Part shown: one piece after another, positions 1 to 8,935 of the stretch
How positions within the stretch are numbered: the first letter of the stretch is position 1
How the letters are laid out: each line of letters starts with the position of its first letter
Origin: Cyclobacteriaceae bacterium
Lineage (GTDB): Bacteria > Bacteroidota > Bacteroidia > Cytophagales > Cyclobacteriaceae
Direction of reading: 5' to 3'
Assembly (NCBI GenBank): GCA_016787565.1
Contig: JAEUUG010000018.1
Span: 1 to 64,000, forward strand
Length of the DNA: 64,000 nt
Notes under the pieces: generated by a model
Told to the model about the DNA's origin: nothing
Databases searched by the model: none
The model's input: the letters and a program-made list of their open reading frames with translations, nothing else
Program-made: the position numbers and the translations under genes

Positions 1-315
1 GGTGTCTACGCAGTGGATGTGACTACGAACGGATGCACCACCACGTCTTCCGATTTTGTTTACCTCATCACCGCTACAGAATTTCAATCAGCCGATCTGA
101 AAGTTTATCCCAACCCGGTGTCCGATAAACTGATCATTGAAACATCGCACGATGCAACACTGTCGGTATATGATGTTGTTGGCAGATTGCGCATTTTTCA
201 TTTACTCAACAAAACATCCAATACCATCGTGCTCGATGAATTGCCACACGGACACTATTTAATAAAAATTGAATCTCACGATTTCAAAAAATACATTAAA
301 GTGCAAAAGAAATAA
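1..315 (+). CDS. 3' end of a secreted protein with a type A T9SS C-terminal sorting domain
   Basis: The reading frame is open from the first base, so the gene starts upstream of the window and only the last 104 codons are seen. The C-terminal ~75 residues match the Por secretion system type A sorting domain: a YPNPVSDKL motif, a central VYDVVGRL strand and a final HYLIKIES...KKYIKVQKK strand. In this family the domain directs the folded cargo through the outer membrane via type IX secretion and is then removed or used for surface attachment. The passenger domain and its function lie outside the window. A palindromic repeat starts 18 bp after the stop. Assignment of the sorting domain is secure; nothing can be said about the cargo. 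Confidence 0.9.
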   Translation, partial: GVYAVDVTTNGCTTTSSDFVYLITATEFQSADLKVYPNPVSDKLIIETSHDATLSVYDVVGRLRIFHLLNKTSNTIVLDELPHGHYLIKIESHDFKKYIKVQKK

Positions 316-333
316 TCCAGTCGCATGAAACGC

Positions 334-424
334 AGCTGTTCGGGATTTGCAATCCCGAACCCTGATAAAGAGGATTTTAAATCCGATTTGATCTGTCGTT
401 CGACATTTCAAATGTCGAACAGCT
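334..424. repeat. 91-bp dispersed repeat of three palindromes, copy 1
   Basis: Three perfect or near-perfect palindromes lie in a row. The first (338-360) has 10-bp arms GTTCGGGATT/AATCCCGAAC around TGC. The second (372-384) has 6-bp arms GGATTT/AAATCC. The third (398-420) has 11-bp arms GTTCGACATTT/AAATGTCGAAC. The outer ends AGCTGTTCG and CGAACAGCT are also inverted repeats of each other, so the unit is bounded. Copies 2 and 3 lie at 4471 and 6037. It resembles a REP/BIME-type intergenic repeat; no transposase lies next to it. Confidence 0.85.
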
Positions 425-523
425 GGTTCGTGTATTTCGCTCATGCGCGGAGGCTTAAAAAATTAGTATAGCTCATTTTTCTTATAAAAGTCAGAATCGT
501 ATTTTTCCTTTCAATTACGATTC

Positions 524-3500
524 ATGCCTGCACATAATAATATTATATGGCTTGTCTTTCTGGTGTCCTTCCCCCACTTCAGTATGGGGCAGGCTATACA
601 TAATGACGCTCATAAAACTGACAGCCTCTTGTGTCTTCTTAATCAAACAAACCAGCCTTCAGTAGCAGCACAAATGTATCATCAACTGGCCGGTTATACG
701 TCTAACCGAGAGGCATCACTGCACTATGAGCAGTTGGCCTTAGAAGCGGCCATGCAAACTAACAACAGCAAAATAATTATTGACGCGCATACCCACCTCG
801 GTCTGTATTATCGGAAGCACAGCGACTACCTCAGCGCCATCCCACATTTTAATAACGCGCTTCGTGCTGCCCATGACCTGAACGACCCGGCTTTACTGGA
901 TACATACCTTGAATTGGGAATATCCCACCTCCGCTTATCGAGGCTCGACTCATCTGAACTTTATTTAACAAAAGGCATTTCAATAGCCGCTGCCGCAGAT
1001 GATCAACGGATGATGGCATCATTCTTCAACATGATGGGCAATGTGCTGAAAGAAAAAAATGATTACAAAGAAGCCGTTGAATATTACGTAAAGGCAACTG
1101 AAATTTTTGAGCGATTGAATGATTACGATGGCCTCACGCAAAGTCTCTCCAACATTGGCAACCTGCAAAATCTTATGGGCGATTACGACAAGGCCCTTGC
1201 GTATGCTTTGCAAAGCCTTCAGATCGCTGAGAAAATATACAAACTACCTTCAATAGCATACTCCAATCGCTTGTTGGGAAGAATTTACCGCAAGCAACAA
1301 AAGTTTGATGAGGCCTTGCTGGTATACCAAAAAGCCATTGAAGTATATGAAGCGCTGGGAGCCAAACGCGATGTATCGGAAACGCTTACCAGCATGGGCA
1401 ATATTTATTATGAAAAGGAAGACCTTCACAAAGCAAAAGATCTCTACACCCGATCATTGGGTATAAGCAAATCGACTTCTGATTCAGTTAATATGACCTA
1501 CAGCTATGCTGCTCTTGGATCTGTGGTCTTCCTGCTTAAGCAGTATGCACAGTCTGCACTGTACTTCGACTCAACCATTCGCATTGCAAACCGGATAAAG
1601 CTTCCGGCTTTGGTGATGGATTCATACCTTGGATTAAGTGAGCTGTATGCAGACCAAAAGAATTTTGAACGTGCCTACCACTACCACTTGCGCTATACTG
1701 CATTAAGCGACAGCCTCACCACTATTCAAAACCGGGACGAAGCAGCAAATCGCGAGGCCCATTATCAAAGCGAAAAAAAAGAGAATGAAATCCGTGCACT
1801 CAATGCCGAAAAGGAACTTAGCCAACTGCGCTTGCAACAACAGCACAACCAACGCAACTACCTTATCGGCATTCTGTTACTTTCGCTTGCGCTGATCGGG
1901 TTATTGATTTACCTGTACCGGGTTCAGCAAAAAACCAACAGAAAACTGGAAGCACTCAATCAGGTACAATCCCGATTCTTTACCAACATCTCCCATGAGT
2001 TCCGTACACCGCTAAGTCTTATCATAGGGCCACTGCAACAACAAATACTACAACATCCAAACGACCGCCAAGCAGCTTTGTGGAAAATCATGCTCCGTAA
2101 TGCTGTGCGACTGCACCGATTGATTGATCAGCTGCTCGATTTATCTAAAATTGAATCCGGCAATATGAAAGTTAGGGCTTCGGAAGGTGATCTGAAGCAA
2201 TTTTTAAAGACTGTTTATGCTTATTTTGTTTCATTCGCTGAGCAAAAGCAGATACGCTACACACTTCATGTACCCGAAGAATCGGTAACCGGATACTTCG
2301 ATCGCGATAAGCTTGAGAAAATTGTGAGCAACCTGCTTTTCAATGCACTGAAGTTTACACCCGAAGGCGGACAGGTACAACTAATCGCCAGGCATTCTGG
2401 TCATCAACTGACTGTACAGGTTGCTGATACCGGTCCTGGTATTCCTGTCGACCAGCTTTCGCAAGTGTTCAACAGATTCCATCAGGTGGATAACACCTTA
2501 TCAAGAACTAGTGAAGGCACTGGTCTGGGGTTGGCGCTATCGAAAGAATTAACCGAAGCTCATCATGGCACCCTTTCCGCTGAGAGTCCTGAAACAGGTG
2601 GCAGCGTATTCACCCTCATCATCCCCACCTCATTTTCCTATTACAAAAATGAGATAGCAGAACAGAATACCGAAACATCAGACGTATTGTATGAAGAAAG
2701 TGCTGTCTATGACCACACGATAGAAGACATCACTGAAGCAGACCGGCCAGTAATACTTGTTGCGGAAGACCATGCCGATATGCGCACCTTCATACACGAG
2801 ATATTAGCGCCACAGTATGAAATAGTGTTGACGGAGAATGGAAGCCAGGGCTGGGACAAAGCTTTGGAACGTGTTCCCGATCTGGTCATCACCGACTTGA
2901 TGATGCCTGAACTGGACGGCACTGAATTTTGCAAACGATTAAAAACGCATGAAGCTACCAGCCACATACCGGTCGTTATGCTTACGGCACGAGCCGATCA
3001 GGAAAGCAAACTGGAAGGACTGTATATCGGGGCAGATGATTACCTGACTAAACCCTTTGATGCGCGCGAATTGAAGGCCCGTGTTCAAAATCTGGTTGAG
3101 CAACGTAAAAAGCTTAAAACACTTTTCGCACAACAAGTCGTGCCTTTCACCCGCGTAAACAATCAAGCGCCCGAGGCTATTTTTCTTAACAAGGTTATTA
3201 CAATAGTGGAGCAGCATTATACGAACCCGTCTTTTGGTGTGGAAGAATTTACCCGTGAAATTGGTATGAGCCGCATGCAACTTCACCGCAAGCTTAAGGC
3301 CCTTTCGGACAAATCGCCTGGAGAGTTTCTTCGACTATACCGGTTTGAGCAAGCTAAAAAACTACTGGCTATTAAGGGGCTAACGGTAAGCGAAGTTGCC
3401 TATCAAACAGGGTTTAACAACATCCCAAACTTTACGCGGATGTTTAAAACTTTGGAAGGCATAACACCTTCCGAATATCAGGAAAGGGCAGTAAAAAGTG

Positions 3501-3541
3501 CTCCTGTTACAAATCCGCAAGCAATTGTTACGAATCCGTAA
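524..3541 (+). CDS. Hybrid two-component system: TPR sensor, histidine kinase, receiver and AraC-type regulator in one protein
   Basis: This 1005-residue protein starts with a signal peptide (residues 1-23). Tetratricopeptide repeats follow over about residues 60-400, then one membrane segment near 446-466. The cytoplasmic part has a HisKA domain with phospho-acceptor His491 in SHEFRTP, an HATPase domain with N, G1 (DTGPGIP) and G2 (GTGLGLAL) boxes, a receiver domain with phospho-acceptor Asp791 in TDLMMPELDG, and a C-terminal AraC-type double helix-turn-helix that should bind DNA. This is the hybrid layout common in Bacteroidota, where sensing and transcription control sit in one polypeptide. 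The TPR sensor is periplasmic by topology, which suggests a peptide or protein ligand. The outer-membrane barrel gene 103 bp downstream is a plausible target. Confidence 0.93.
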   Translation: MPAHNNIIWLVFLVSFPHFSMGQAIHNDAHKTDSLLCLLNQTNQPSVAAQMYHQLAGYTSNREASLHYEQLALEAAMQTNNSKIIIDAHTHLGLYYRKHSDYLSAIPHFNNALRAAHDLNDPALLDTYLELGISHLRLSRLDSSELYLTKGISIAAAADDQRMMASFFNMMGNVLKEKNDYKEAVEYYVKATEIFERLNDYDGLTQSLSNIGNLQNLMGDYDKALAYALQSLQIAEKIYKLPSIAYSNRLLGRIYRKQQKFDEALLVYQKAIEVYEALGAKRDVSETLTSMGNIYYEKEDLHKAKDLYTRSLGISKSTSDSVNMTYSYAALGSVVFLLKQYAQSALYFDSTIRIANRIKLPALVMDSYLGLSELYADQKNFERAYHYHLRYTALSDSLTTIQNRDEAANREAHYQSEKKENEIRALNAEKELSQLRLQQQHNQRNYLIGILLLSLALIGLLIYLYRVQQKTNRKLEALNQVQSRFFTNISHEFRTPLSLIIGPLQQQILQHPNDRQAALWKIMLRNAVRLHRLIDQLLDLSKIESGNMKVRASEGDLKQFLKTVYAYFVSFAEQKQIRYTLHVPEESVTGYFDRDKLEKIVSNLLFNALKFTPEGGQVQLIARHSGHQLTVQVADTGPGIPVDQLSQVFNRFHQVDNTLSRTSEGTGLGLALSKELTEAHHGTLSAESPETGGSVFTLIIPTSFSYYKNEIAEQNTETSDVLYEESAVYDHTIEDITEADRPVILVAEDHADMRTFIHEILAPQYEIVLTENGSQGWDKALERVPDLVITDLMMPELDGTEFCKRLKTHEATSHIPVVMLTARADQESKLEGLYIGADDYLTKPFDARELKARVQNLVEQRKKLKTLFAQQVVPFTRVNNQAPEAIFLNKVITIVEQHYTNPSFGVEEFTREIGMSRMQLHRKLKALSDKSPGEFLRLYRFEQAKKLLAIKGLTVSEVAYQTGFNNIPNFTRMFKTLEGITPSEYQERAVKSAPVTNPQAIVTNP

Positions 3542-3563
3542 CACTACTTAGTATCCCTGATTC

Positions 3564-3571
3564 TACCTTTG
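3564..3571 (+). promoter_or_regulatory. Candidate -7 element for the outer-membrane barrel gene
   Basis: TACCTTTG matches the Bacteroidota -7 consensus TAnnTTTG exactly and lies 73 bp upstream of the barrel start. No TTG or TTTG sits at the usual 19-21 bp spacing, so only half of the promoter is supported. If real, it gives a leader of about 65 nt. Confidence 0.4.
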
Positions 3572-3644
3572 ATTATGCGGTATGACCGATACCATACTTG
3601 CATTTTATATGTATAGCATAAATTAAACCTTAAACCCTTCGTTT

Positions 3645-4379
3645 ATGAAAAAGCTCCTTTTTGTATACGCTGTTATGATGGCTGCAGTAAGTGTATGTGC
3701 ACAACCGATTACCATAATTCCAAGAATTGGTGCAACATCATCAACAATTTCTACCCAGTACGATGAGGACATTAAGGCTAAAACCGGGTTCACACTTGGA
3801 GTGGGTGTTAACTATTTAGTAAATCAGACATTCTCCGTTCAGGCTGAATTGAACTTTATTCAAAAAGGATATTTGGAGGAATCTTCAAGCTCGCGGTCAG
3901 ATTTTTTGGATAATTTCGAACAAACACCCTATACTACCACCGAAACAAGTAAAGGGAAGCAAACTCTTAATTATTTTGAAATACCGGTTTTGGCAAAAGT
4001 CATTTTTGGAAACAAGACCAAGTTCTTTCTTAACGCTGGGCCATCCATCGGTATTGGCTTAGGAGGAAAATATACAAGCGAATCAAAGTCAACTATAGTA
4101 TATTCTTATTCAGATGGTGATGAAACTGAGTCCTATTCATCCGATATAAAGGGCAACATCAAGTTTGGCACGATGCCAGACGGAGCAGATGAAAATGATT
4201 GGTATATCGATAACCGTATCGATTTTGGCCTTCAGTTTGGCGGAGGAGCACTTATTGCTGATAGAATTATGATTGAAGCCCGATATGGATTAGGTTTATC
4301 AAACTTGTATAACTCGGATTACGAAGTAAAAAATCGGGTATTTCAGGTTACAGTCGGCATTCCTATCAGACTGTATTGA
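3645..4379 (+). CDS. Outer-membrane beta-barrel protein (PorT-like fold), paralogue of the gene at 31434
   Basis: The 244-residue product has a clear signal peptide ending at VCAQ, then alternating strands and a C-terminal aromatic/hydrophobic end (IPIRLY), typical of the PorT-like outer-membrane barrels of Bacteroidota. It aligns along its length with the protein at 31434-32153: TIIPRIG, the FSVQAELNFIQKG block, PVLAKVIFG, AGPSIGIGLGGK, and the final RVFQVTVGIPIRL all recur there. It follows the hybrid sensor/regulator and may be regulated by it. The substrate or partner is unknown. Confidence 0.85.
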   Translation: MKKLLFVYAVMMAAVSVCAQPITIIPRIGATSSTISTQYDEDIKAKTGFTLGVGVNYLVNQTFSVQAELNFIQKGYLEESSSSRSDFLDNFEQTPYTTTETSKGKQTLNYFEIPVLAKVIFGNKTKFFLNAGPSIGIGLGGKYTSESKSTIVYSYSDGDETESYSSDIKGNIKFGTMPDGADENDWYIDNRIDFGLQFGGGALIADRIMIEARYGLGLSNLYNSDYEVKNRVFQVTVGIPIRLY

Positions 4380-4470
4380 CTTCGTGAACCAATTTAGCAA
4401 GAAGCTTATCCTCTGACAATGAAACATTGGAGGAGAAAAGTAAGCAACACTAATTCTCTTTCCCACTACT

Positions 4471-4561
4471 AGCTGTTCTGGATTTGCCATCCCGAACCCT
4501 GCTAAATAGGATTTTAAATCCGCTATTATCTGTCGTTCGACATTGCAAATGTCGAACACCG
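4471..4561. repeat. 91-bp dispersed repeat of three palindromes, copy 2
   Basis: It aligns with copy 1 over 91 bp without gaps. The first palindrome has two arm mismatches, the second is intact (GGATTT/AAATCC), and the third keeps GTTCGACATT/AATGTCGAAC with a different centre (GCA). It lies between the barrel gene and nhaA, about 90 bp upstream of the nhaA start, so it could also form part of the nhaA leader. Confidence 0.85.
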
Positions 4562-4648
4562 GTGTAAGCCATCAGTCTACCAGACTGGATGCTTATTATT
4601 AAGCCCAAAATGCTTTGAAAGTTGTCATTAACTTCTATCTTGAAAGAG

Positions 4649-5986
4649 ATGGAGGAGAATGAGCATAGAATTGATCCCGTTGACCGATGGATCATTGATC
4701 CGTTAAATCGGTTTATCAGCAATAGTACCACCAGTGGCATTGTGTTGTTTTCGTCTGCTGCGCTGGCGCTGATACTCTCCAATTCGCCTTGGTCCGATGA
4801 GTTTCAGCAGATATGGAAACATAAGGTTAGCATTGGCTACGATGCGTACATTATCAGCAAGGATCTGCACCACTGGATAAATGATGGGCTCATGTCTCTA
4901 TTCTTTTTTGTGGTAGGTCTTGAATTGAAACGCGAAATAATTGCCGGTGAATTGAGTGATCTGAAAAAAGCAGCCTTGCCCATTGCGGCTGCTATTGGGG
5001 GCATGCTGGTACCTGCATTAATCTATCTCCTTTTTAATCGCTCAGGCGATACGGCAGATGGTTGGGGAATTCCCATGGCCACCGATATTGCTTTTGCGTT
5101 GGGAGTACTTTATCTGTTGGGCGACAAAGTTCCGCTTTCACTTAAAATATTTCTAACTGTTCTGGCTATTGCCGATGACATTGGCGCTGTGCTTGTGATT
5201 GCATTTTTTTATACCTCCGACATTAACGTTATTAGTTTGTTTACCGGAGCTGCTTTTATGGCCGTGCTCATTGTTGCTAATGTGATCGGTGTGCGGAGCA
5301 CCTTGTTTTATGGTATTGTAGGCATTGCCGGTTTATGGCTGGCATTTATTATGTCGGGCGTTCATGCCACCATTGCAGGAGTATTGGCAGCATTTACCAT
5401 ACCAGCAAGAGTAAAAGTTTCGGCTAACTATTATAGTCAAAAATTGGAACAGTTGCTGGTCTTATTTAAATCCGCAGAAGTCAATACACTACCTACCGTA
5501 TCAAAAGAGCAATTCAAAATTTTATCTAAAATTGAAAATTTTTCAGAGCAGGCGCTCACTCCATTGCAACGTCTGGAGCATACCATGCATCCGTTTGTCG
5601 CATTTTTGATCATGCCCATTTTTGCATTGAGTAATGCTGGTGTAGAGCTATCAAGCAATTTCCTTACACAAATTCAAAGTCCGGTATCACTAGGAATTTT
5701 CTTCGGATTATTAGCGGGCAAAGTTATCGGTGTGGTGGGCGTTGTCTATCTCATGTTGCGCTTACGATGGGCTGTGCTTCCGCAAGGAGTTAACATGTTG
5801 CACATCTGGGGTACAGGGTTTGTGGCAGCCATTGGGTTCACCATGTCGCTGTTCATTTCAGGATTGGCATTTCGCCAAGAAGAATATGCAGTGCAGGCGA
5901 AGTTGGGCGTACTTGCTGCTTCTATCACAGCCAGTGTGATTGGTTATTGTATCATTCGCATCGCAAATAAAAAGAACGTGGGTTAG
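4649..5986 (+). CDS. nhaA: Na+/H+ antiporter NhaA
   Basis: It encodes a 445-residue inner-membrane antiporter that expels Na+ in exchange for protons for pH and salt homeostasis. Family hallmarks are visible: the amphipathic N-terminus with SGIVLF, FFFVVGLELKRE, the MATDIAFALG segment with Asp146, and the AIADDIGAV pair Asp176/Asp177. These match E. coli Asp133 and Asp163/164, with the same 30-residue spacing. The frame extends upstream to a TTG at 4622, but the ATG at 4649 gives the usual charged N-terminus and is preferred. The region between the last helices and residues 260-300 is longer than in E. coli, as is common in Bacteroidota. It appears to be a single-gene unit. Confidence 0.95.
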   Translation: MEENEHRIDPVDRWIIDPLNRFISNSTTSGIVLFSSAALALILSNSPWSDEFQQIWKHKVSIGYDAYIISKDLHHWINDGLMSLFFFVVGLELKREIIAGELSDLKKAALPIAAAIGGMLVPALIYLLFNRSGDTADGWGIPMATDIAFALGVLYLLGDKVPLSLKIFLTVLAIADDIGAVLVIAFFYTSDINVISLFTGAAFMAVLIVANVIGVRSTLFYGIVGIAGLWLAFIMSGVHATIAGVLAAFTIPARVKVSANYYSQKLEQLLVLFKSAEVNTLPTVSKEQFKILSKIENFSEQALTPLQRLEHTMHPFVAFLIMPIFALSNAGVELSSNFLTQIQSPVSLGIFFGLLAGKVIGVVGVVYLMLRLRWAVLPQGVNMLHIWGTGFVAAIGFTMSLFISGLAFRQEEYAVQAKLGVLAASITASVIGYCIIRIANKKNVG

Positions 5987-6036
5987 ACCATCATTTTTAG
6001 GTTCAATCGGATGATTCTGATTGCATGCTCAGCCCT

Positions 6037-6093
6037 GACTATTTGAGATTTGCAATCCCGAACCCAGATGAATAGGATTTTAGATCTGACTGT
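6037..6093. repeat. Degenerate copy 3 of the palindromic repeat
   Basis: GATTTGCAATCCCGAACCC and AATAGGATTTTAGATC align with copies 1 and 2 in register. The left arm of palindrome 1 is decayed, palindrome 2 carries one change, and palindrome 3 is not recognisable in the downstream sequence. It lies downstream of nhaA. Confidence 0.65.
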
Positions 6094-6163
6094 TTATAAT
6101 GCTAGTCTATTTACCAGCCATGATAGCTCAAACAGGTACATTCATAATCATTTGAGCGCCATC

Positions 6164-7534
6164 TTACTTTGTCTTCACCAAATGATATTGAATCCCGGAA
6201 GCAGACTTGTCGGTTAAGTGCAACACGCGTCCGCCACGAACAGATTCAAATTGCGCCCAAAAACTATCTGTTTTACCCTCAAACCTATTTGTCATGGTGA
6301 TATCCCAAAACGTAGTGGTGAGTTTGCCTGCATACTTTTGATCATAAAATTTCATGCTTCCCACCATACCGAAAGCCCCTTTATGATTGCTTTCATACGT
6401 ACCGGAAGAATGAAAAATAAATGTATTACTTGATGAAGAGCTGTTCATTCCGGCATACGCACCGGTCGCAGTATTGTACATATCAACATATGCTCCGGTG
6501 GATGACTCCCAAGTTCCCGCAAGGTCGGTTATAGTCACTGCAAATTTATTGTAGTTCAGCATAGCTTCAACTTTTTCCTGTGTTGGAAATTCCTGTTGAA
6601 AGACTGCAGCAGAAGGCGATATGATTTCAATACATTTTGAAACACCACTGTTGGTGATAACTCTGAAACCAATATGACCTTTCTTTCCAGTGGCTTTTTC
6701 AACGGCATCGGCTTCGTAAAAGTAAATGCAGAAATAACACGGACCTCCGTTGTCGTATTTCCGAATGTTACTCACGTTGTAACGCGGCAGGATAACCCGA
6801 TCAAACAATACTCCCTCCAGGTTATTGGAACTTCGCAAATCATCGGTAACCTGAATCCCATAGTGTAATAACACGGTCGTTTGATTTTTGGTCACCTTAA
6901 CAAAGTCAGCAAAGGGCTGTGCTACCCATCCATCATCGAAGTTGGTCGTGGATATCGAGATACCCTGAATTCCCGCTGCCGCAGTAACAGGTATGGCTGG
7001 TTGCGATGTATTTGGCGTGACTGGTGTATTGGTAACAATATGTCCTTCTGGCTTTTTTAGTTTTAGGGAGCTTAGTGTTTTTTCAACATCATGCATATAT
7101 TCCTGGCTATTCATCAATACCGTAATACTAACTTCAACACCATAACCCGAAATTGTTCTTAACAAGGCATAGGCTTCCTTGTTTTCAAACTGAAAGGGTG
7201 TTGCGCCCGAGTAGGAAGTCCAGCCATCTTCCGTCTCCCGTTCAGGCGTTGGTATTGTTGTGCCGGAATAGTTCTTACTGATCAGTGTATTCCACTCATT
7301 GGTAAAATCGGAAAGCGCGTCACCACCACTCGTTATGCTTTTATACACAGTGATGCGGCACCATCCGCGCGTTTGATTATTGGTAGCAACATACGACACA
7401 GCAAAATCCGTGAATTCTTTTTTCCAATCACGCGGAGGAACAACCGTAACTATGTCAAATGTTTCAGGCTGAGCAACGGTTGAAATTCCAATGAACAATC
7501 CTGCCAATAAGAAGAATACAGATCGTACCATCAT
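6164..7534 (-). CDS. Secreted protein of unknown function with a C-terminal lipocalin-like region
   Basis: The 456-residue product begins with two adjacent ATG codons and a signal peptide ending near STVAQ. I do not recognise a named family. The first ~150 residues contain repeated hydrophobic/aromatic strands (WTSYSGATPFQFENKEAYALL), then a TP-rich linker near residues 165-185. The last ~100 residues start with LAGTWESSTG and end RVLHLTDKSASGIQYHLVK, the pattern of a lipocalin-like barrel. It stands alone on the minus strand between plus-strand units. Periplasmic or outer-envelope location is inferred from the signal peptide; there is no lipobox and no T9SS sorting domain. Confidence 0.75.
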   Translation of the reverse strand: MMVRSVFFLLAGLFIGISTVAQPETFDIVTVVPPRDWKKEFTDFAVSYVATNNQTRGWCRITVYKSITSGGDALSDFTNEWNTLISKNYSGTTIPTPERETEDGWTSYSGATPFQFENKEAYALLRTISGYGVEVSITVLMNSQEYMHDVEKTLSSLKLKKPEGHIVTNTPVTPNTSQPAIPVTAAAGIQGISISTTNFDDGWVAQPFADFVKVTKNQTTVLLHYGIQVTDDLRSSNNLEGVLFDRVILPRYNVSNIRKYDNGGPCYFCIYFYEADAVEKATGKKGHIGFRVITNSGVSKCIEIISPSAAVFQQEFPTQEKVEAMLNYNKFAVTITDLAGTWESSTGAYVDMYNTATGAYAGMNSSSSSNTFIFHSSGTYESNHKGAFGMVGSMKFYDQKYAGKLTTTFWDITMTNRFEGKTDSFWAQFESVRGGRVLHLTDKSASGIQYHLVKTK

Positions 7535-7704
7535 TTTATAAAAAATCTATTCGTGCATCTTAATCAATCGAAAGATAATGGATTTCAAAAACAGCTTTTC
7601 ATGCTCAGCGGTATAATCCGGTTCTCCCCACATCATCATGTAGGTGCATGTCTATTGAGTTTTCACCAATTTAGATTTGTCTGTAGTTGGTTTTGTTTAA
7701 TCAG

Positions 7705-7721
7705 CTGAACGTTCTGTTCAG
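7705..7721. promoter_or_regulatory. Inverted repeat upstream of the surface-protein operon
   Basis: CTGAAC-GTTCT-GTTCAG has perfect 6-bp arms and a 5-bp spacer, 50 bp upstream of the beta-helix gene. The size and position suit an operator or a leader hairpin. There is no further evidence for a function. The rest of the 236-bp gap between 7534 and 7771 shows nothing else recognisable. Confidence 0.3.
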
Positions 7722-7770
7722 AAATGAATTAGCAATTCCTGCTCGGATCTACCTTAAGCTTCAACAAACT

Positions 7771-8913
7771 ATGCAAAACAAGATTACGATCATGTGGGTA
7801 GCAGCGCTTCTGCTCTGCACAACTGCTACGGCAACAGTACGAACCGTCAGCAATAGCCCCACACGCCCGGCACAGTTCACAACATTTGCGGCAGCACAAA
7901 CCGCATCTGCCAATGGCGACACTGTCTATATATATGGTTCGCCCTTTCAATATCCAGACATTACCATAAGCAAGCGTTTGGTCATCATTGGTGCCGGCTA
8001 TAACCCCAACAATCAATTCGGACAACCCACCAACATTGCCAATATTATTTTGTTTCGTGATGCCGGTTCAAGTAATGCCACAGGTTCCGTCATTACTGGT
8101 GTGTTGACCGGCCGTTTGGATATCAGCGGATTAATGTCCAACAACATCCGTGTTTTCCGCTGCCGGATTACAAGCTACATTAACTTAGCCGGAGGATCGC
8201 CAACCGGCTATGCGGATGGCTGGGTTCTATATAATAATATTTTCCAAAGCTACATTTATGGTGGCGCGAGTACGCGAACATCCTCATCTGCTACCAATAT
8301 TGTTATCGCCAATAATATTTTTACATCTTTCAGTTATTTGTATGGCTTTAACAGCAATACAATAATTTCAGACCACAATATTTTTTTTGGCGCCAATAAT
8401 TTTTATCAAACCTTTAATGTAATCGTAACGAACAACATCTTTACGCGCTCCAGCGGAACAGTCTTTTACGGAGCCACTTCGGGTCCTGTCTTGTGTACGT
8501 TTAACAACAATCTTTCCAATCAAACTACCATTGCCGACCCAACTACGTACACACCCGCAACCAATTTTGTTAATACGTATACCGGTACCGGAGGTGGAAG
8601 TAATTTTGGTGGCGGAAATATTATCGGGCAAGATCCACTCTATACTAACGCTGCCAGTTTATCGGAATATTCTCCTTCCGCTAATTATAGGTTGCAAGCT
8701 TCGTCTCCCGGAAGGAATGCAGGAACAGATGGAACGGATTTAGGTATTTACGGTGGCTCTTATCCCTTTCCGCGTGGTGGTGCCGATGGCTCCGGCTATG
8801 ATACCAGTCCGATGCCGCCCATTCCGCAAGTAACCGAACTCAACATTCAGAACGCTACCGTTCCGGTTAACGGAACGTTGAATGTGAATGTAAAGGCTAC
8901 CATCAACAACTAG
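7771..8913 (+). CDS. Secreted right-handed beta-helix protein
   Basis: The 380-residue product has a signal peptide (MQNKITIMWVAALLLCTTATA). The body contains short periodic strand-turn units rich in NNI, NIF and IIS (NNIRVFRCRI, YNNIFQSYI, IANNIFTSF, SDHNIFFG, VTNNIFT), characteristic of parallel beta-helix folds such as pectate-lyase-like proteins. No catalytic signature is visible. The open frame runs upstream to a TTG at 7687, but that would bury the signal peptide, so the ATG at 7771 is used. It lacks a T9SS sorting domain and ends in a short strand-rich tail (LNVNVKATI). It is first in an operon with a T9SS cargo gene and a PorP/SprF gene. Confidence 0.8.
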   Translation: MQNKITIMWVAALLLCTTATATVRTVSNSPTRPAQFTTFAAAQTASANGDTVYIYGSPFQYPDITISKRLVIIGAGYNPNNQFGQPTNIANIILFRDAGSSNATGSVITGVLTGRLDISGLMSNNIRVFRCRITSYINLAGGSPTGYADGWVLYNNIFQSYIYGGASTRTSSSATNIVIANNIFTSFSYLYGFNSNTIISDHNIFFGANNFYQTFNVIVTNNIFTRSSGTVFYGATSGPVLCTFNNNLSNQTTIADPTTYTPATNFVNTYTGTGGGSNFGGGNIIGQDPLYTNAASLSEYSPSANYRLQASSPGRNAGTDGTDLGIYGGSYPFPRGGADGSGYDTSPMPPIPQVTELNIQNATVPVNGTLNVNVKATINN

Positions 8914-8935
8914 TTTGCATTTCATGCTGTTGACA

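Noticed and set aside
334..424. CRISPR repeat
   Set aside because: Copies are kilobases apart, not regularly spaced, and each has three internal palindromes; no cas genes are present.
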